Shown: piece by piece, positions 43,377 through 53,000 of the stretch
How the letters are laid out: every line of letters starts with the position of its first letter
Numbering within the stretch: the first letter of the stretch is position 1
NCBI GenBank assembly: GCA_033763655.1
Contig: JANRKD010000002.1
Coordinates: 1 to 64,000 of the forward strand
Length of the DNA: 64,000 nt
DNA from: QFOX01 sp033763655
Lineage (GTDB): Bacteria > Pseudomonadota > Alphaproteobacteria > Rickettsiales > UBA3002
Direction: 5' to 3'
Translations under genes and position numbers: made by a program
The notes under the pieces: generated by a model
Told to the model about the DNA's origin: nothing
Databases searched by the model: none
The model's input: only the letters and a program-made list of their open reading frames with translations

Positions 43377-44058
43377 GAAGCAGCTTCTCCACTTCTTCGG
43401 GCGAAAGCGCTTCATCGGCGGCGGGTGTTGATGGCGCGGGGTCGGTCGGCAAGGTTGCCGAAGCCATCGCCAGTAATTTTTCTTCCGCCGATGGCTCGGG
43501 CGATTCGGGTGCAGAGGCTATCGGCGCCGGTTGCTCAAGCGCCGGGGTTTCCGGGGCTTCGGCAGGCGGCTCCACCTGTACCGGCTCGGGCGATTCGGCC
43601 GGTGGCAGTGGCGCGCGGGCGTGCTGCTCGATGATTTCATGCAGCATTTCCGGCGAAAGAATGCGGGCGCGCACCGTGCCGTTATTCTGCAAATCCGCAA
43701 GGTTCATCGGCTTAAAGTTCTCCGCCTTTATTTTCTGCAGGTCTTTTCTTGAGGCCAGGTCGGTCATCCGCTGTGTTTCGATTTCCCTGCGCTCTGTCGG
43801 CAGCGTGACCCGCGAAGCCTCGGGGTCGATGGCCGCCATGCGCTGGGCTTCAACGGCGATGCCTTCGGTCGGCAGGTCGCGCACGATTTTATGCGGCTTA
43901 CTGATGCCCGAAACCTTCACCGCCATCAGCGCGTTTTCGGCAATGACCGCAATAAACTCCGACGGAGTGCTGTAGACGCGGTAGCGAACTTTGTCCTTGT
44001 CGACGATGATCGCACGCCGCAGCGCAATCGACTCAAGGCCGGTAGCATCAGGCTTCAT
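43369..44058 (-). CDS. Uncharacterised 229-residue protein with Pro/Glu-rich tail
   Basis: A soluble protein with no signal peptide. The N-terminal half (residues 1-130) contains RRAIIVDKDKVRYRVYST and looks mixed alpha/beta. The C-terminal half is rich in Pro, Glu and Ala and ends ADEALSPEEVEKLLHG, which resembles the short LSQxEIDxLL helix of FliM that binds CheY. That likeness may be chance. It sits between a PAS-like gene and the PstS-like gene, with contiguous starts and stops, so the three form one operon of unknown role. Confidence 0.65.
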   Translation of the reverse strand: MKPDATGLESIALRRAIIVDKDKVRYRVYSTPSEFIAVIAENALMAVKVSGISKPHKIVRDLPTEGIAVEAQRMAAIDPEASRVTLPTERREIETQRMTDLASRKDLQKIKAENFKPMNLADLQNNGTVRARILSPEMLHEIIEQHARAPLPPAESPEPVQVEPPAEAPETPALEQPAPIASAPESPEPSAEEKLLAMASATLPTDPAPSTPAADEALSPEEVEKLLHG

Positions 44059-44502
44059 TTAGAACGCCTTCCACTTCATGCCTCCGAGCAGGAAGGTGAC
44101 TTTTTTCGTGTCACCCGCACTGGCCAGCGGCAATACGCAGGAGCGGTATTTCACTTTCTCGCCCAGCGAATTGGTAAACTCGTTCTCATCGCGCGCAGGC
44201 GCCGCATTCAGGACAACATTTTTGAAGGTGTTAATCAGCGACGGCGGATGCGGGTAGAGCAGGGTTTCGGTAATTTCCTTGCCGGTTAAGTCATCGCCAT
44301 AGGCCAGAATAAGCGACGGCCCGAGGTAATCATAGGCAAAGCCGTTCGCCTTCACGCTCAACAGGAAGCAGTAATCCCAGAGGTCTTTCAAATCCTCCAT
44401 CACCACGTCGCTTTCCAGCGGCATCGGGCGGCCACGGCATAAACCGCGCCAATAATCCGTCAGGCGTTCGTTGATACGAAGATGGGGGGTGCTGTTGTTC
44501 AT
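44059..44502 (-). CDS. PAS_5-type sensory domain protein
   Basis: A 147-residue protein matching the alphaproteobacterial PAS_5 type: RLTDYWRGLCRGRPMPLESDV, then FAYDYLGPSLILAYGDDLTGKEI. It is a single domain without an output module. The ATG at 44502 has a gagg site 8 bp upstream; two upstream ATGs (44514, 44538) are less likely. It is the first gene of the operon leading to the 229-residue protein and PstS-like protein, so it might sense a signal linked to them. Confidence 0.7.
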   Translation of the reverse strand: MNNSTPHLRINERLTDYWRGLCRGRPMPLESDVVMEDLKDLWDYCFLLSVKANGFAYDYLGPSLILAYGDDLTGKEITETLLYPHPPSLINTFKNVVLNAAPARDENEFTNSLGEKVKYRSCVLPLASAGDTKKVTFLLGGMKWKAF

Positions 44503-44543
44503 AATCGGCCTCATGGGGGTGAATATACCAGCCGTCAATTGAA

Positions 44544-45827
44544 TTAGCTATGGTTTTTAAGCACTTCTCCCGCAAGAAATAACGAGCCCGCAATCAGCAG
44601 ACAGCCTTGTCCGGGCAGAAAATACTGCGGCGCCTCTGCCGGTGAACCCGCCGCCGCCACTGCGTCGATGCCGATGGTGCGGGCAATTTCCGCCAGCGCT
44701 TCAGACGAAAAACTATCATTTCCCGCGATAGGCAGCGTAATCACCTGCCGCAGCTGCGCGGCGATGGGTTCGAGAAATCCGCGCGCATCCTTGCGCTGCA
44801 TCATCCCCCACAGCAGGGTGATGGGGTCGCGCTGCGTTGCCGCCCACGCCGAAAGCGCCTGCGCCGCATGGCGGTTATGCCCGCCATCGAGCATCACCGG
44901 CCCGCGCGCGCCCCATGCCGCAACCAGCGGCCCATGCTGCAACTGCTGCAACCGCGCCGGCCAGCGCGCCCCGGCCACGCCGCGTGCCATCGCCTCCGCC
45001 CCCACGGGCAGCGAAGGCAGCGATTGCGCGACCACGCTCGCCAGCGCCGCGTTATGGTGTTGATGCGCGCCCGGCAACGCGGGCAACGGCAACGTCCAGG
45101 CGCGGCGGTCGCACAGCACGTCGATAAAAGCGCCGTCACGCAGCTCGTAGCGCCAGTCGCGATCGTGGAGAACCAGCCGCACATCGAGCGCGCGGGCGGC
45201 GCGTTTGATGACCTCGCGCGCTTCGGGCCGTTGCGCACCGACAAAGCAAGGCGCGCCGCGCTTGAGGATGCCTGCTTTTTCAGCGGCGATTTCCGCCAGC
45301 GTGTCGCCGAGAAACTCGCGGTGGTCGTCCTCCACCGGCGTGAGGATGGTGGCGAGCGGATGGGCCACCACATTGGTCGCATCGAGCCTGCCGCCCAGCC
45401 CGGTTTCAAGCAGCAGCACATCGGCGGCATGTTCGGAAAAAGCGAGGAAAGCTGCCGCCGTCGTTGCCTCGAAGAATGTGACGGGAATGGTTTCCGCCGC
45501 CGCATGCACGCGCTGCAATAGCTCCAGCAGATACGCGTCGCTGATCTCGCTGCCCGAAAGCACGATACGCTCGTTAAACCGCACCAGATGCGGCGAAGTG
45601 TAAGTATGCACGCGGTAGCCCGCCGCCGCATACATCGCGCGCAGGAAAGCCAACGTCGAGCCTTTGCCGTTGGTGCCCGCGATATGGATAACCGGCGGGA
45701 GCCTGCGCTCGGGGTGGCCGAGGGCCGCAAGCAGCGCCTGCACGCGCGCAAGCGATAAATCAATCGCCGCCAGTAAAGGATGGTTGAGCGCCGCCAATTG
45801 CGCTGCAATGGCAGGGTCTAGGTGCAT
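44544..45827 (-). CDS. folC: Folylpolyglutamate / dihydrofolate synthase
   Basis: A 427-residue Mur-ligase-like enzyme that makes dihydrofolate and adds glutamate residues to folates. The P-loop is HIAGTNGKGSTLAFLRAM near residue 47. LLLETGLGGRLDATNVV near 139 and LDGGHNRHAAQAL near 315 are conserved. It overlaps folP by 10 bp, within the order folB-folK-folP-folC. Confidence 0.95.
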   Translation of the reverse strand: MHLDPAIAAQLAALNHPLLAAIDLSLARVQALLAALGHPERRLPPVIHIAGTNGKGSTLAFLRAMYAAAGYRVHTYTSPHLVRFNERIVLSGSEISDAYLLELLQRVHAAAETIPVTFFEATTAAAFLAFSEHAADVLLLETGLGGRLDATNVVAHPLATILTPVEDDHREFLGDTLAEIAAEKAGILKRGAPCFVGAQRPEAREVIKRAARALDVRLVLHDRDWRYELRDGAFIDVLCDRRAWTLPLPALPGAHQHHNAALASVVAQSLPSLPVGAEAMARGVAGARWPARLQQLQHGPLVAAWGARGPVMLDGGHNRHAAQALSAWAATQRDPITLLWGMMQRKDARGFLEPIAAQLRQVITLPIAGNDSFSSEALAEIARTIGIDAVAAAGSPAEAPQYFLPGQGCLLIAGSLFLAGEVLKNHS

Positions 45828-46609
45828 AATTGCCCGAACAGACGGGCATGGCGCGCGACTGCATGCACACGCAGATAATCCACTTCCGCCTGCGCCAGTT
45901 GCGCCGAAAAGGCAAGGGTCAGGTCGTCGCGCTCCGCCGCATCCCCATGGGTAAACAAACCGAGGAATGATTTGCGTGAATGGCCGTAAAGCCAGCGCCC
46001 GCCGCTTTTACGCAACAGCGCGGCGGATTGTATCAGCGCCAGCGATTGCGCCGCCGTTTTGCCAAAGCCGATTCCCACGTCGTAAATCAGGCGCTCGGGC
46101 GCGATGCCGCGCGTACGGGCGCGCTGTGTCACCGCGTCTTTCCACTGCAGCAGCACCTGCACCACATCGCAGCCCTCGGGCAAGGTGCGCGCGCGATCGG
46201 CAGGAATACCGAGCGCATGCATCACCACCACGTCGCAGTCATGTTCGCCCAGCAATTCGCACATCGTCTCATCCGTCAGCCCACCGACATCGTTGATGAT
46301 TTCCACCCCGAGCGTGAGCGTCCGCGCGGCGGTTTCGGGGTGGCGCGTGTCGATGCTGAGGCGCGTCTGCGTCCGCCAGTCAGCCACCATGATGCCCTCA
46401 AGCACCGGGGCAAGCCGCACCCATTCCTGCGCAGCGGTGAGTGGGATCGCATCCGGGCGCGTCGATTCCGCGCCGAGGTCGATAATATCCGCGCCCTGCT
46501 GCACCATCGCCTGCGCCTGCCGGATGGCCGCCTCCGCCTCGCGCACACCGTCGCCGGAGAACGAATCGGGCGTGACATTGACAATCCCCATGAGGGCCGG
46601 GCGCTTCAT
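45818..46609 (-). CDS. folP: Dihydropteroate synthase
   Basis: A 263-residue enzyme that joins p-aminobenzoate to the pterin; it is the sulfonamide target. MGIVNVTPDSFSGDG at residues 7-21 and IIDLGAESTRPDA near 46 are the two family signatures. The ATG at 46609 overlaps the folK stop (ATGA). The longer frame from 46684 adds 25 residues absent in the family. It uses the product of pabC/pabB encoded just to the right. Confidence 0.96.
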   Translation of the reverse strand: MKRPALMGIVNVTPDSFSGDGVREAEAAIRQAQAMVQQGADIIDLGAESTRPDAIPLTAAQEWVRLAPVLEGIMVADWRTQTRLSIDTRHPETAARTLTLGVEIINDVGGLTDETMCELLGEHDCDVVVMHALGIPADRARTLPEGCDVVQVLLQWKDAVTQRARTRGIAPERLIYDVGIGFGKTAAQSLALIQSAALLRKSGGRWLYGHSRKSFLGLFTHGDAAERDDLTLAFSAQLAQAEVDYLRVHAVARHARLFGQLCT

Positions 46610-47073
46610 GCGGGCAGCTCCGCCAATAGCTCGCGCGCGGTTTTGTCCAGCACCGGGTGCCGCCAGTCCGGCGCGATTTCGCACAGCGGCGCCAGCACGA
46701 AGCGGCGTATATCCATCTGCGGGTGCGGCAGGGTGAGGATGGCATCGACCACCAGCACATCATCGTAGGCAAGAATATCAATATCAATTTCACGCGGCGC
46801 CCAGCGCGCTTCGGGCGTGCGCCCCAGTTCGCTTTCGATGAGTTTGACGCAGGCCAGCAGATCATGCGGGCGCAGGTGCGTTTCCACGCGGATGACCTGA
46901 TTCAAAAACGGCCTGTTCCAGTCGTCAGGTGCGCCTTCGGGCATCAGCGCCGGCGTTTCGTGGATGCCCGAAGCCGCGACGATCTGCACATCGTAGAAGG
47001 CAAGCACGGTGCGGGCCTGCGCCAAAAACTCTTCGCGCTTCCCCCGATTGCTGCCCAGCGCGAGAAGAATCAT
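46606..47073 (-). CDS. folK: 6-hydroxymethyl-7,8-dihydropterin pyrophosphokinase
   Basis: A 155-residue HPPK, which activates the pterin for FolP. The start MILLALGSNRG is typical, and ARWAPREIDIDILAYDD (metal-binding Asp pair) followed by LPHPQMDIRRFVLAPLCEI is the signature. The frame beginning at 47145 overlaps folB, so 47073 is chosen. Confidence 0.95.
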   Translation of the reverse strand: MILLALGSNRGKREEFLAQARTVLAFYDVQIVAASGIHETPALMPEGAPDDWNRPFLNQVIRVETHLRPHDLLACVKLIESELGRTPEARWAPREIDIDILAYDDVLVVDAILTLPHPQMDIRRFVLAPLCEIAPDWRHPVLDKTARELLAELPA

Positions 47074-47080
47074 GTCGGCC

Positions 47081-47491
47081 TCATCCGTGAGTGCTGACAG
47101 TCGCGTCGGCTGGCAAATCGCACTGCGTGAACCCGGCGCCGCCAATCAGGCCCGGCAACGGCGCGGCGACTTTGCTCAGATGCAGCCACAGCCGGATATG
47201 CGAGGCCCCGCGCCCGTCCAGCTCCGCGCGCAGATGGCGGAACAGCTCGGCGCCCATGAACTCCACCAGCTTGAAATCGCGCGTCAGGATGAAGTCGGTC
47301 AGGACTTTGCATAACTCGCCGTAGTCGATAAAATCGGCCTCATCGTCGCGCGAGCAGAGGGGCGCTTCGGGAAAATACAGCCGGAAGCTGATTTCAACCG
47401 GCTGCGGCTTGGCACGCTCGCCGGTGTAAAACCCCACATGCGCAGGCACCTGCAGCCGGTTGACCGAAACCATATGCGCGAAATGGGCCAT
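47081..47491 (-). CDS. folB: Dihydroneopterin aldolase family protein
   Basis: A 136-residue FolB-type protein, the aldolase step before FolK. Conserved points are the opening LQVPAHVGFYTGERAKPQPV, the Tyr in DYGELCKVL and the Lys in HLSKVAAPLPG, corresponding to the active-site Glu/Tyr/Lys of the family. It is more divergent than the other fol genes. The ATG at 47491 has a gagg site. It is the first gene of the fol operon. Confidence 0.82.
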   Translation of the reverse strand: MAHFAHMVSVNRLQVPAHVGFYTGERAKPQPVEISFRLYFPEAPLCSRDDEADFIDYGELCKVLTDFILTRDFKLVEFMGAELFRHLRAELDGRGASHIRLWLHLSKVAAPLPGLIGGAGFTQCDLPADATVSTHG

Positions 47492-47616
47492 GATATCCTC
47501 TAAAAAAGCCAAAAATCATAAAGAAAACAATTCTATTCGCCGGGCAACCGTAAAATTTTTCGACCCACCGCAATATGGTTAGTGTCATGGCGCATAATTC
47601 GCGCTAAAGCAAGCGC

Positions 47617-48489
47617 ATGCACGCGCACCTTATCACCTGCCTCAACGGCGCATTCATGCCCGCCGAAAAGGCCATGATTCCCGTTGCCGACCGGGGCTTT
47701 CGCCTCGGCGATGGGGTGTTCGAGAACATACGCCTGACCGCGGGCATCCCCTACCAGTGGGCGCTGCATCTTAACCGCCTGCACGAGGGAATCTCCGCCC
47801 TGCGCATGACACCGCCCGCCGTAGACTGGCAGAGCATCGCCCGCCAACTGATTGCGATGAACAACGCCCGCGAAGGCTTCCTGCGGCTGGCCATTTCGCG
47901 CGGGGTCGGCAGTTACGGCTATCTTCCCGTTACCGGCATCGCCGCCAACTGGGTGATGGAATATCTGCCACCGATCCCGACGCCTGCTGCGCCATTTTCG
48001 CTGTGGATGGGTGCGCGTGAGCGGCCCTCGCTCGCCGCACTGCCCATGAATTACAAAATCGCCCATGGCATCGGCAGCACCCTCGCGCTGCTTGAAGCGC
48101 ACGAACAGGGCTGCGACGACGCGCTGATGCTCACCTCTACCGGGCATCTCTGCGAGGCGGCAAGCGCCAGCCTGTTCTGGTGTTCGCGCGGCAGGCTGTT
48201 CACCCCGGCCCTCGCCACCGGCTGCCTTGCCGGCACCACCCGCGCGGCGGTGCTGCGGCTGTCGCCCCTGCCCGTCGAGGAAGTCTGCGTGAAGCCGGAG
48301 GCTCTCGAGGAAGCGGACATGCTGTTTGTCAGCAACACGCGGCTTGATGTCTGGCCGGTTTCGCAATTATTGCCCGTCGGCAGGCGTTACCCCACCTCTC
48401 ACGCCGTTTTCCGCGACATCCACGCGCGCCTTGCCGCCGACCGCGCGGCTTACGTTGCCACCCATCAGGGTGAATGGGCGGCAGGATGA
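47617..48489 (+). CDS. pabC: Aminodeoxychorismate lyase-like class IV aminotransferase
   Basis: A 290-residue PLP enzyme of fold type IV. DRGFRLGDGVFENIRL at residues 25-40 and the cofactor Lys in MNYKIAHGIGSTLALLEA near 147 are family marks. SASLFWCSRGRLFTP and GCLAGTTRAAVL match the substrate side. Context decides the role: its stop overlaps pabB and it faces the fol operon, so it probably releases p-aminobenzoate. A branched-chain or D-amino-acid aminotransferase is the alternative. Confidence 0.85.
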   Translation: MHAHLITCLNGAFMPAEKAMIPVADRGFRLGDGVFENIRLTAGIPYQWALHLNRLHEGISALRMTPPAVDWQSIARQLIAMNNAREGFLRLAISRGVGSYGYLPVTGIAANWVMEYLPPIPTPAAPFSLWMGARERPSLAALPMNYKIAHGIGSTLALLEAHEQGCDDALMLTSTGHLCEAASASLFWCSRGRLFTPALATGCLAGTTRAAVLRLSPLPVEEVCVKPEALEEADMLFVSNTRLDVWPVSQLLPVGRRYPTSHAVFRDIHARLAADRAAYVATHQGEWAAG

Positions 48490-49781
48490 CCCTCTGGCAG
48501 CGGCAGGAAACGGGCGCGTGGGTGGAGCCGCTTGCCCTCGCCCGCCGCTATGCGGGTGGCGATATGGCGCTGCTTTATTCCGGCGTGATGGAAGCGACAG
48601 GCGGCCATGACAGCTATCTTTTTCTCGACCCGGTTGAAAGCCTCAGCGGCGACGATTGGGCGCAACTGCCGGCGTTGCCCGCTCAGGCCGATGGCCTGCC
48701 ATTGTGGGTTGGTTATCTCGGTTATGGCCTGCGCGACGACCCGCCGCGTGGTGCGCCCGGCCCCATCACCCTGCCCGGTTTCCGCCTGACCCGCTATGCG
48801 CGGCTGCTGCGGTTCAATCATCAGGCGCGCGCGATCGAACATTTCGCCGCGACGGGGAAAGCGGCCACTATCAACCGCACACCTATCGCCACCACGGCGG
48901 ATGCCATGGCCGACACGCCGCCACCGCCCGCGCGCATGGCCTCGAACTTCACCCGCACGCAGTATGAATCCGTGGTCGCGCAGACGGTCGAGCGCATCCA
49001 TGCGGGGGATTTTTATCAGGCCAATATCACCCGCAAATTCTTTGGCCAATTCGAAAAAACACCCGACGATTTCAGCCTGTTTGAGCGCCTGTGTGCGGCC
49101 AGCCCCGCGCCTTACAGCGCTTATATCCGCAACGGCGAGCAAGCGATTCTATCCTCCAGCCCGGAATGTTTTTTGCGCATTAACGCCACGGGGAAAATGA
49201 CCACCCGCCCGATCAAAGGCTCCGCCCGGCGCAGCGACGCGCCCGCCGAAGATGCGCGCCTGCGCGACGCCCTTGCCCAAAGCGCCAAAGACCACGCCGA
49301 AAACCTGATGATTGTCGATCTGATGCGCAACGATTTCGCCCGCGTCAGCGTGCCGGAAACCGTGCGCGTCCTCGAACAGTCGGCGCTCTATTCCTACCGC
49401 ACCATTCACCATCTTATTTCCACCGTAGAGGGGCAGAAACTCCCGCATGTTGGCGCTTACGAAGCAGTGCGCGCCTGCTTCCCCCCCGGCTCGATGACCG
49501 GTGCGCCAAAAATCGCCGCGATGCGCTGGTGTACCGAGCAGGAACCCATGGAACGCGGGGTTTACAGCGGCGCCATCGGCTGGTTTGGGGCGGGTGAAAC
49601 CTGCGATTTGTCGGTGGTCATCCGCACGCTGATTCTTGACGGTGACCGCTTCGAGTTTCAGGTCGGTGGCGGCATTGTCGCCGATTCGACGCCCGAGGCC
49701 GAATGGCGCGAGACCCTCGCCAAGGCGCGCGGCATCCTGCTGGCGCTGGGCCTGAACGAAAACGCACTTGAGGAGTTGTAG
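48486..49781 (+). CDS. pabB: Aminodeoxychorismate synthase component I
   Basis: A 431-residue chorismate-utilising enzyme. The region TRPIKGSARRSDAP has the Lys that separates PabB (PIKG) from anthranilate synthase (PIAG). IVDLMRNDFARVS and PPGSMTGAPKIAAMRWC are superfamily signatures. With the amidotransferase PabA (not in the window) it makes aminodeoxychorismate for PabC. The start at 48486 overlaps the pabC stop (ATGA). Confidence 0.92.
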   Translation: MTLWQRQETGAWVEPLALARRYAGGDMALLYSGVMEATGGHDSYLFLDPVESLSGDDWAQLPALPAQADGLPLWVGYLGYGLRDDPPRGAPGPITLPGFRLTRYARLLRFNHQARAIEHFAATGKAATINRTPIATTADAMADTPPPPARMASNFTRTQYESVVAQTVERIHAGDFYQANITRKFFGQFEKTPDDFSLFERLCAASPAPYSAYIRNGEQAILSSSPECFLRINATGKMTTRPIKGSARRSDAPAEDARLRDALAQSAKDHAENLMIVDLMRNDFARVSVPETVRVLEQSALYSYRTIHHLISTVEGQKLPHVGAYEAVRACFPPGSMTGAPKIAAMRWCTEQEPMERGVYSGAIGWFGAGETCDLSVVIRTLILDGDRFEFQVGGGIVADSTPEAEWRETLAKARGILLALGLNENALEEL

Positions 49782-49783
49782 CG

Positions 49784-50089
49784 ATGATCCCGGAGCAGAC
49801 TTACGATTTTAAGTCAGAAATATGGCTCTTTCAGGGGCAGGGCGCGTGGTATTTCGTAACCCTTCCCGCCGACATTACCGCACGCATCCGCCAGCTCATC
49901 AGCGGCCCACGGCGGGGCTGGGGCGCCATCCGTGTGCGCGTCACCATTGGGGACACGCGCTGGCAGACCTCGATTTTTCCCTACAAGGCGCTGGATGCGT
50001 TCATCCTGCCGCTTAAAGCGAAAATCCGTAAGGCCGAGGGGCTGACGGCCGGTGACCGCCCGCATATCCAGCTCACGGTGCTGGAATAA
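49784..50089 (+). CDS. DUF1905 domain protein
   Basis: A 101-residue, single-domain DUF1905 protein: FKSEIWLFQGQGAWYFVTLP, then GWGAIRVRVTIGDTRWQTSIFP. This small beta-barrel-like domain is widespread, its function unknown. It follows pabB by 2 bp, so it is probably co-transcribed with pabC-pabB. Confidence 0.85.
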   Translation: MIPEQTYDFKSEIWLFQGQGAWYFVTLPADITARIRQLISGPRRGWGAIRVRVTIGDTRWQTSIFPYKALDAFILPLKAKIRKAEGLTAGDRPHIQLTVLE

Positions 50090-50096
50090 CGCAAGG

Positions 50097-53000
50097 TTAC
50101 GCCGCTTCGGCCAGCACTCCCTGCAACGATTGCACCTGCATGATTTCATCGGTCGCAATCGCGTAATGCCCGGCCAGCGCCAGCTTTACCAGCCCACCCG
50201 GAATGCGGATATGCAGCTCCACCCGCGCCCCGCGCTCGCCCGGCGTGCCCAGCATTGCCTTGAGGCGCGGCCAGTCCACCGCCTCCTCCACTTTCACCGT
50301 CAGCTTTTGTGCACGCAGCGCCTGCGAGGCCTCTTCCAGCGATTCGATGCGCGTCACCAGCAGGCGCTGGCCGCGCTCACCATGGCGCACCTCGACCCCA
50401 AGCATGAGCACGGCGGCATTTTTCAGCATCGCATGGTGCTGGTTGAGCAAATGCTCGTCGAACACCGCCACTTCGTATTGCCCGTGCGCGTCCGAAAGCG
50501 TCAGGAAAGCCGAGCGCCCGCGCGGCGAACTGCGCATTTTCGTGGCCGTCAGAATCCCCGCGAGCTTGAGCTTCTGTTTATCCGGCAAGGCTTCGTTCAG
50601 CCGCGTCGAGGGCGAAACCCCCAGCTTTTTGAGCACCGGCTCGTAGGGCGTCAGCGGGTGCGCGGAAAGGTAGAAGCCAACCGCCGCGCATTCGTGGTTC
50701 AGTTTTTCAAGGCGCGGCCATTCTTCCACCGGTTTTAGTGCGCGGCGGTTCATGTCTTGCGTTGCCTGCTCGCCAAACAGGCTGACCTGCGCGCTACTGC
50801 GTTCTTCCGTCGCATTCTGGGCTGAGGCCATCAGCATATCGAGGGATTCAAACACCTGATGGCGGTTCGCATGGAGTGAATCAAATACACCCGCCATGGT
50901 CAGGTATTCGAGCTGCCGACGGTTCATCACGCTGGCATCGACCCGGTTGGCAAAGTCGTAAAGGTCGCGGAAGGCGCCGTTTTCTTTGCGTTCGGCGACA
51001 ATTGCTGCCATCGCCCCGGCGCCGACGTTTTTGATGGCGGCCAGCGCATAGCGAATCGCCGGTTTTTTATCTGCCTGACGCTCGACCGAGAACATAACCT
51101 CTGAGGCGTTAATATCGGGCGGCAACACGGCGATGCCGAATTTTTTCGCCTCGCCGACAAACTGACTGAGCTTATCGGTTGAGCCGCTTTCGTAGGTCAT
51201 CGAAGCGGCCATAAATTCGACCGGGTAATTGGCTTTAAGATAGGCGGTCTGGTAGGCAATCACCGCATACGCCGCTGCGTGCGACTTGTTGAAACCGTAG
51301 CCCGCGAATTTCGCCACAAGGTCGAAAATATTGCTCGCCTGCGCCTGCGATACGCCGTTTTTCTTTGCGCCTTCGACAAACAGGCTGCGCTGCGCGTCCA
51401 TCTCGGCTTTGATTTTCTTCCCCATCGCGCGGCGGAGCAAATCCGCGCCGCCCAGCGTGTAACCCGAAAGCACCTGCGCAATTTTTTGCACCTGCTCCTG
51501 ATAAATAATTACGCCATAGGTTTCCTTCAGCACCGGCTCAAGCAGCGGGTGCAAATAATCGGGTCGCGCGCGGCCATGCTTGACTTCAATGTAGTTGGGG
51601 ATGTTATCCATCGGGCCGGGGCGGTAGAGTGCCCCGAGTGCGATTAAATCCTCAATCGCATCGGGCCTGAGGTTTTTCAACGCCTCGCGCATACCGGCGG
51701 ATTCGAACTGGAACACGCCCAGCGTATCGCCACGGCTCATCATCGCGTAGGTTTTTGGATCGCCTTCCGGCAACTTCAACAGGTCGATTTTTGTGCCAGA
51801 ATCGGCGATGAATTCGACCGCCCGTTTCAGAATCGACAAGGTGCGCAACCCCAGAAAGTCGAACTTCACCAGCCCCGCAGCCTCGGCCCACTTCATGGAA
51901 TACTGCACCACCAGCATGTCGGATTTCGGATCGCGGTAGAGTGGCGTCAGTTCCGCCAGTGGCCGATCTCCTATCACCAGCCCCGCCGCATGGGTCGAGG
52001 CGTGGCGGTACAGCCCCTCAAGCTTAAGCGCCAATCCCACCAGATGCGCGACGTTTTCGTCCTCCTCCATCGCCTGCGCCAGCAAAGGCTCCTGCGTGAT
52101 TGCCTCCTGCAAGGTCACCGGAGCGGCAGGGTTGTTGGGCACCAGCTTGCAGATGCGATCGACCTGACTATAGGGCATCTGCAGCACCCGCCCGACATCG
52201 CGCAACACCGCACGCGCCTGTAGTTTTCCGAAGGTGATAATCTGCGCGACACGGTCGTCGCCATACTTTTCACGCACATAGGCGATCACGCGCTCGCGCC
52301 CGTCCTGACAGAAATCAATATCAAAATCGGGCATCGAAACGCGCTCGGGGTTCAAGAAGCGCTCAAACAGCAAGCCATAGCGCAGCGGGTCGAGGTCGGT
52401 AATCAGTAGCACCCAGGCGACAATGGAACCAGCCCCCGAGCCGCGCCCAGGGCCGACGGGAATGTCCTGCTCCTTCGCCCAGGAAATAAAATCCGAAACG
52501 ATGAGGAAGTACCCCGGAAATTTCATGGTGATGATAACATCAAGCTCGAACTCCAGCCGCTCGCGGTACGGCGCGGCAATCCGCTCACGTTCGGCGGCGT
52601 CCATGTTTTCGGTGAACACCAGTTTTTCGAGGCGCGCCTCAAGCCCGGCGCGGGCACGCACGGTAAGCGCCTCGGATTCACTGAGCACGTTGCCCGCCGC
52701 GTCATGCATCGCAAAACCGGGCAAAATCGGCGAGCGCGACGGCGCCCAGACATGGCAGCGCTGCGCGATATGCAGCGTGTTTTCAATCGCCTCCGGAATA
52801 TCGCGGAAAAGCAGCCGCATTTCTTCCGCTGTCTTGAAACGGTGATGTTCGTTCATGCGCGGGCGATCGGTTTCGGTGACATAACGCCCATCCGCGACGC
52901 ATAACAACGCATCATGCGCCTCGACCATCGCCGCGTCCGAAAAATAGATGTTATTGGTGCCGACCAGCGGGATATTCTGCGCCAGCGCCGCGTCGATCTG

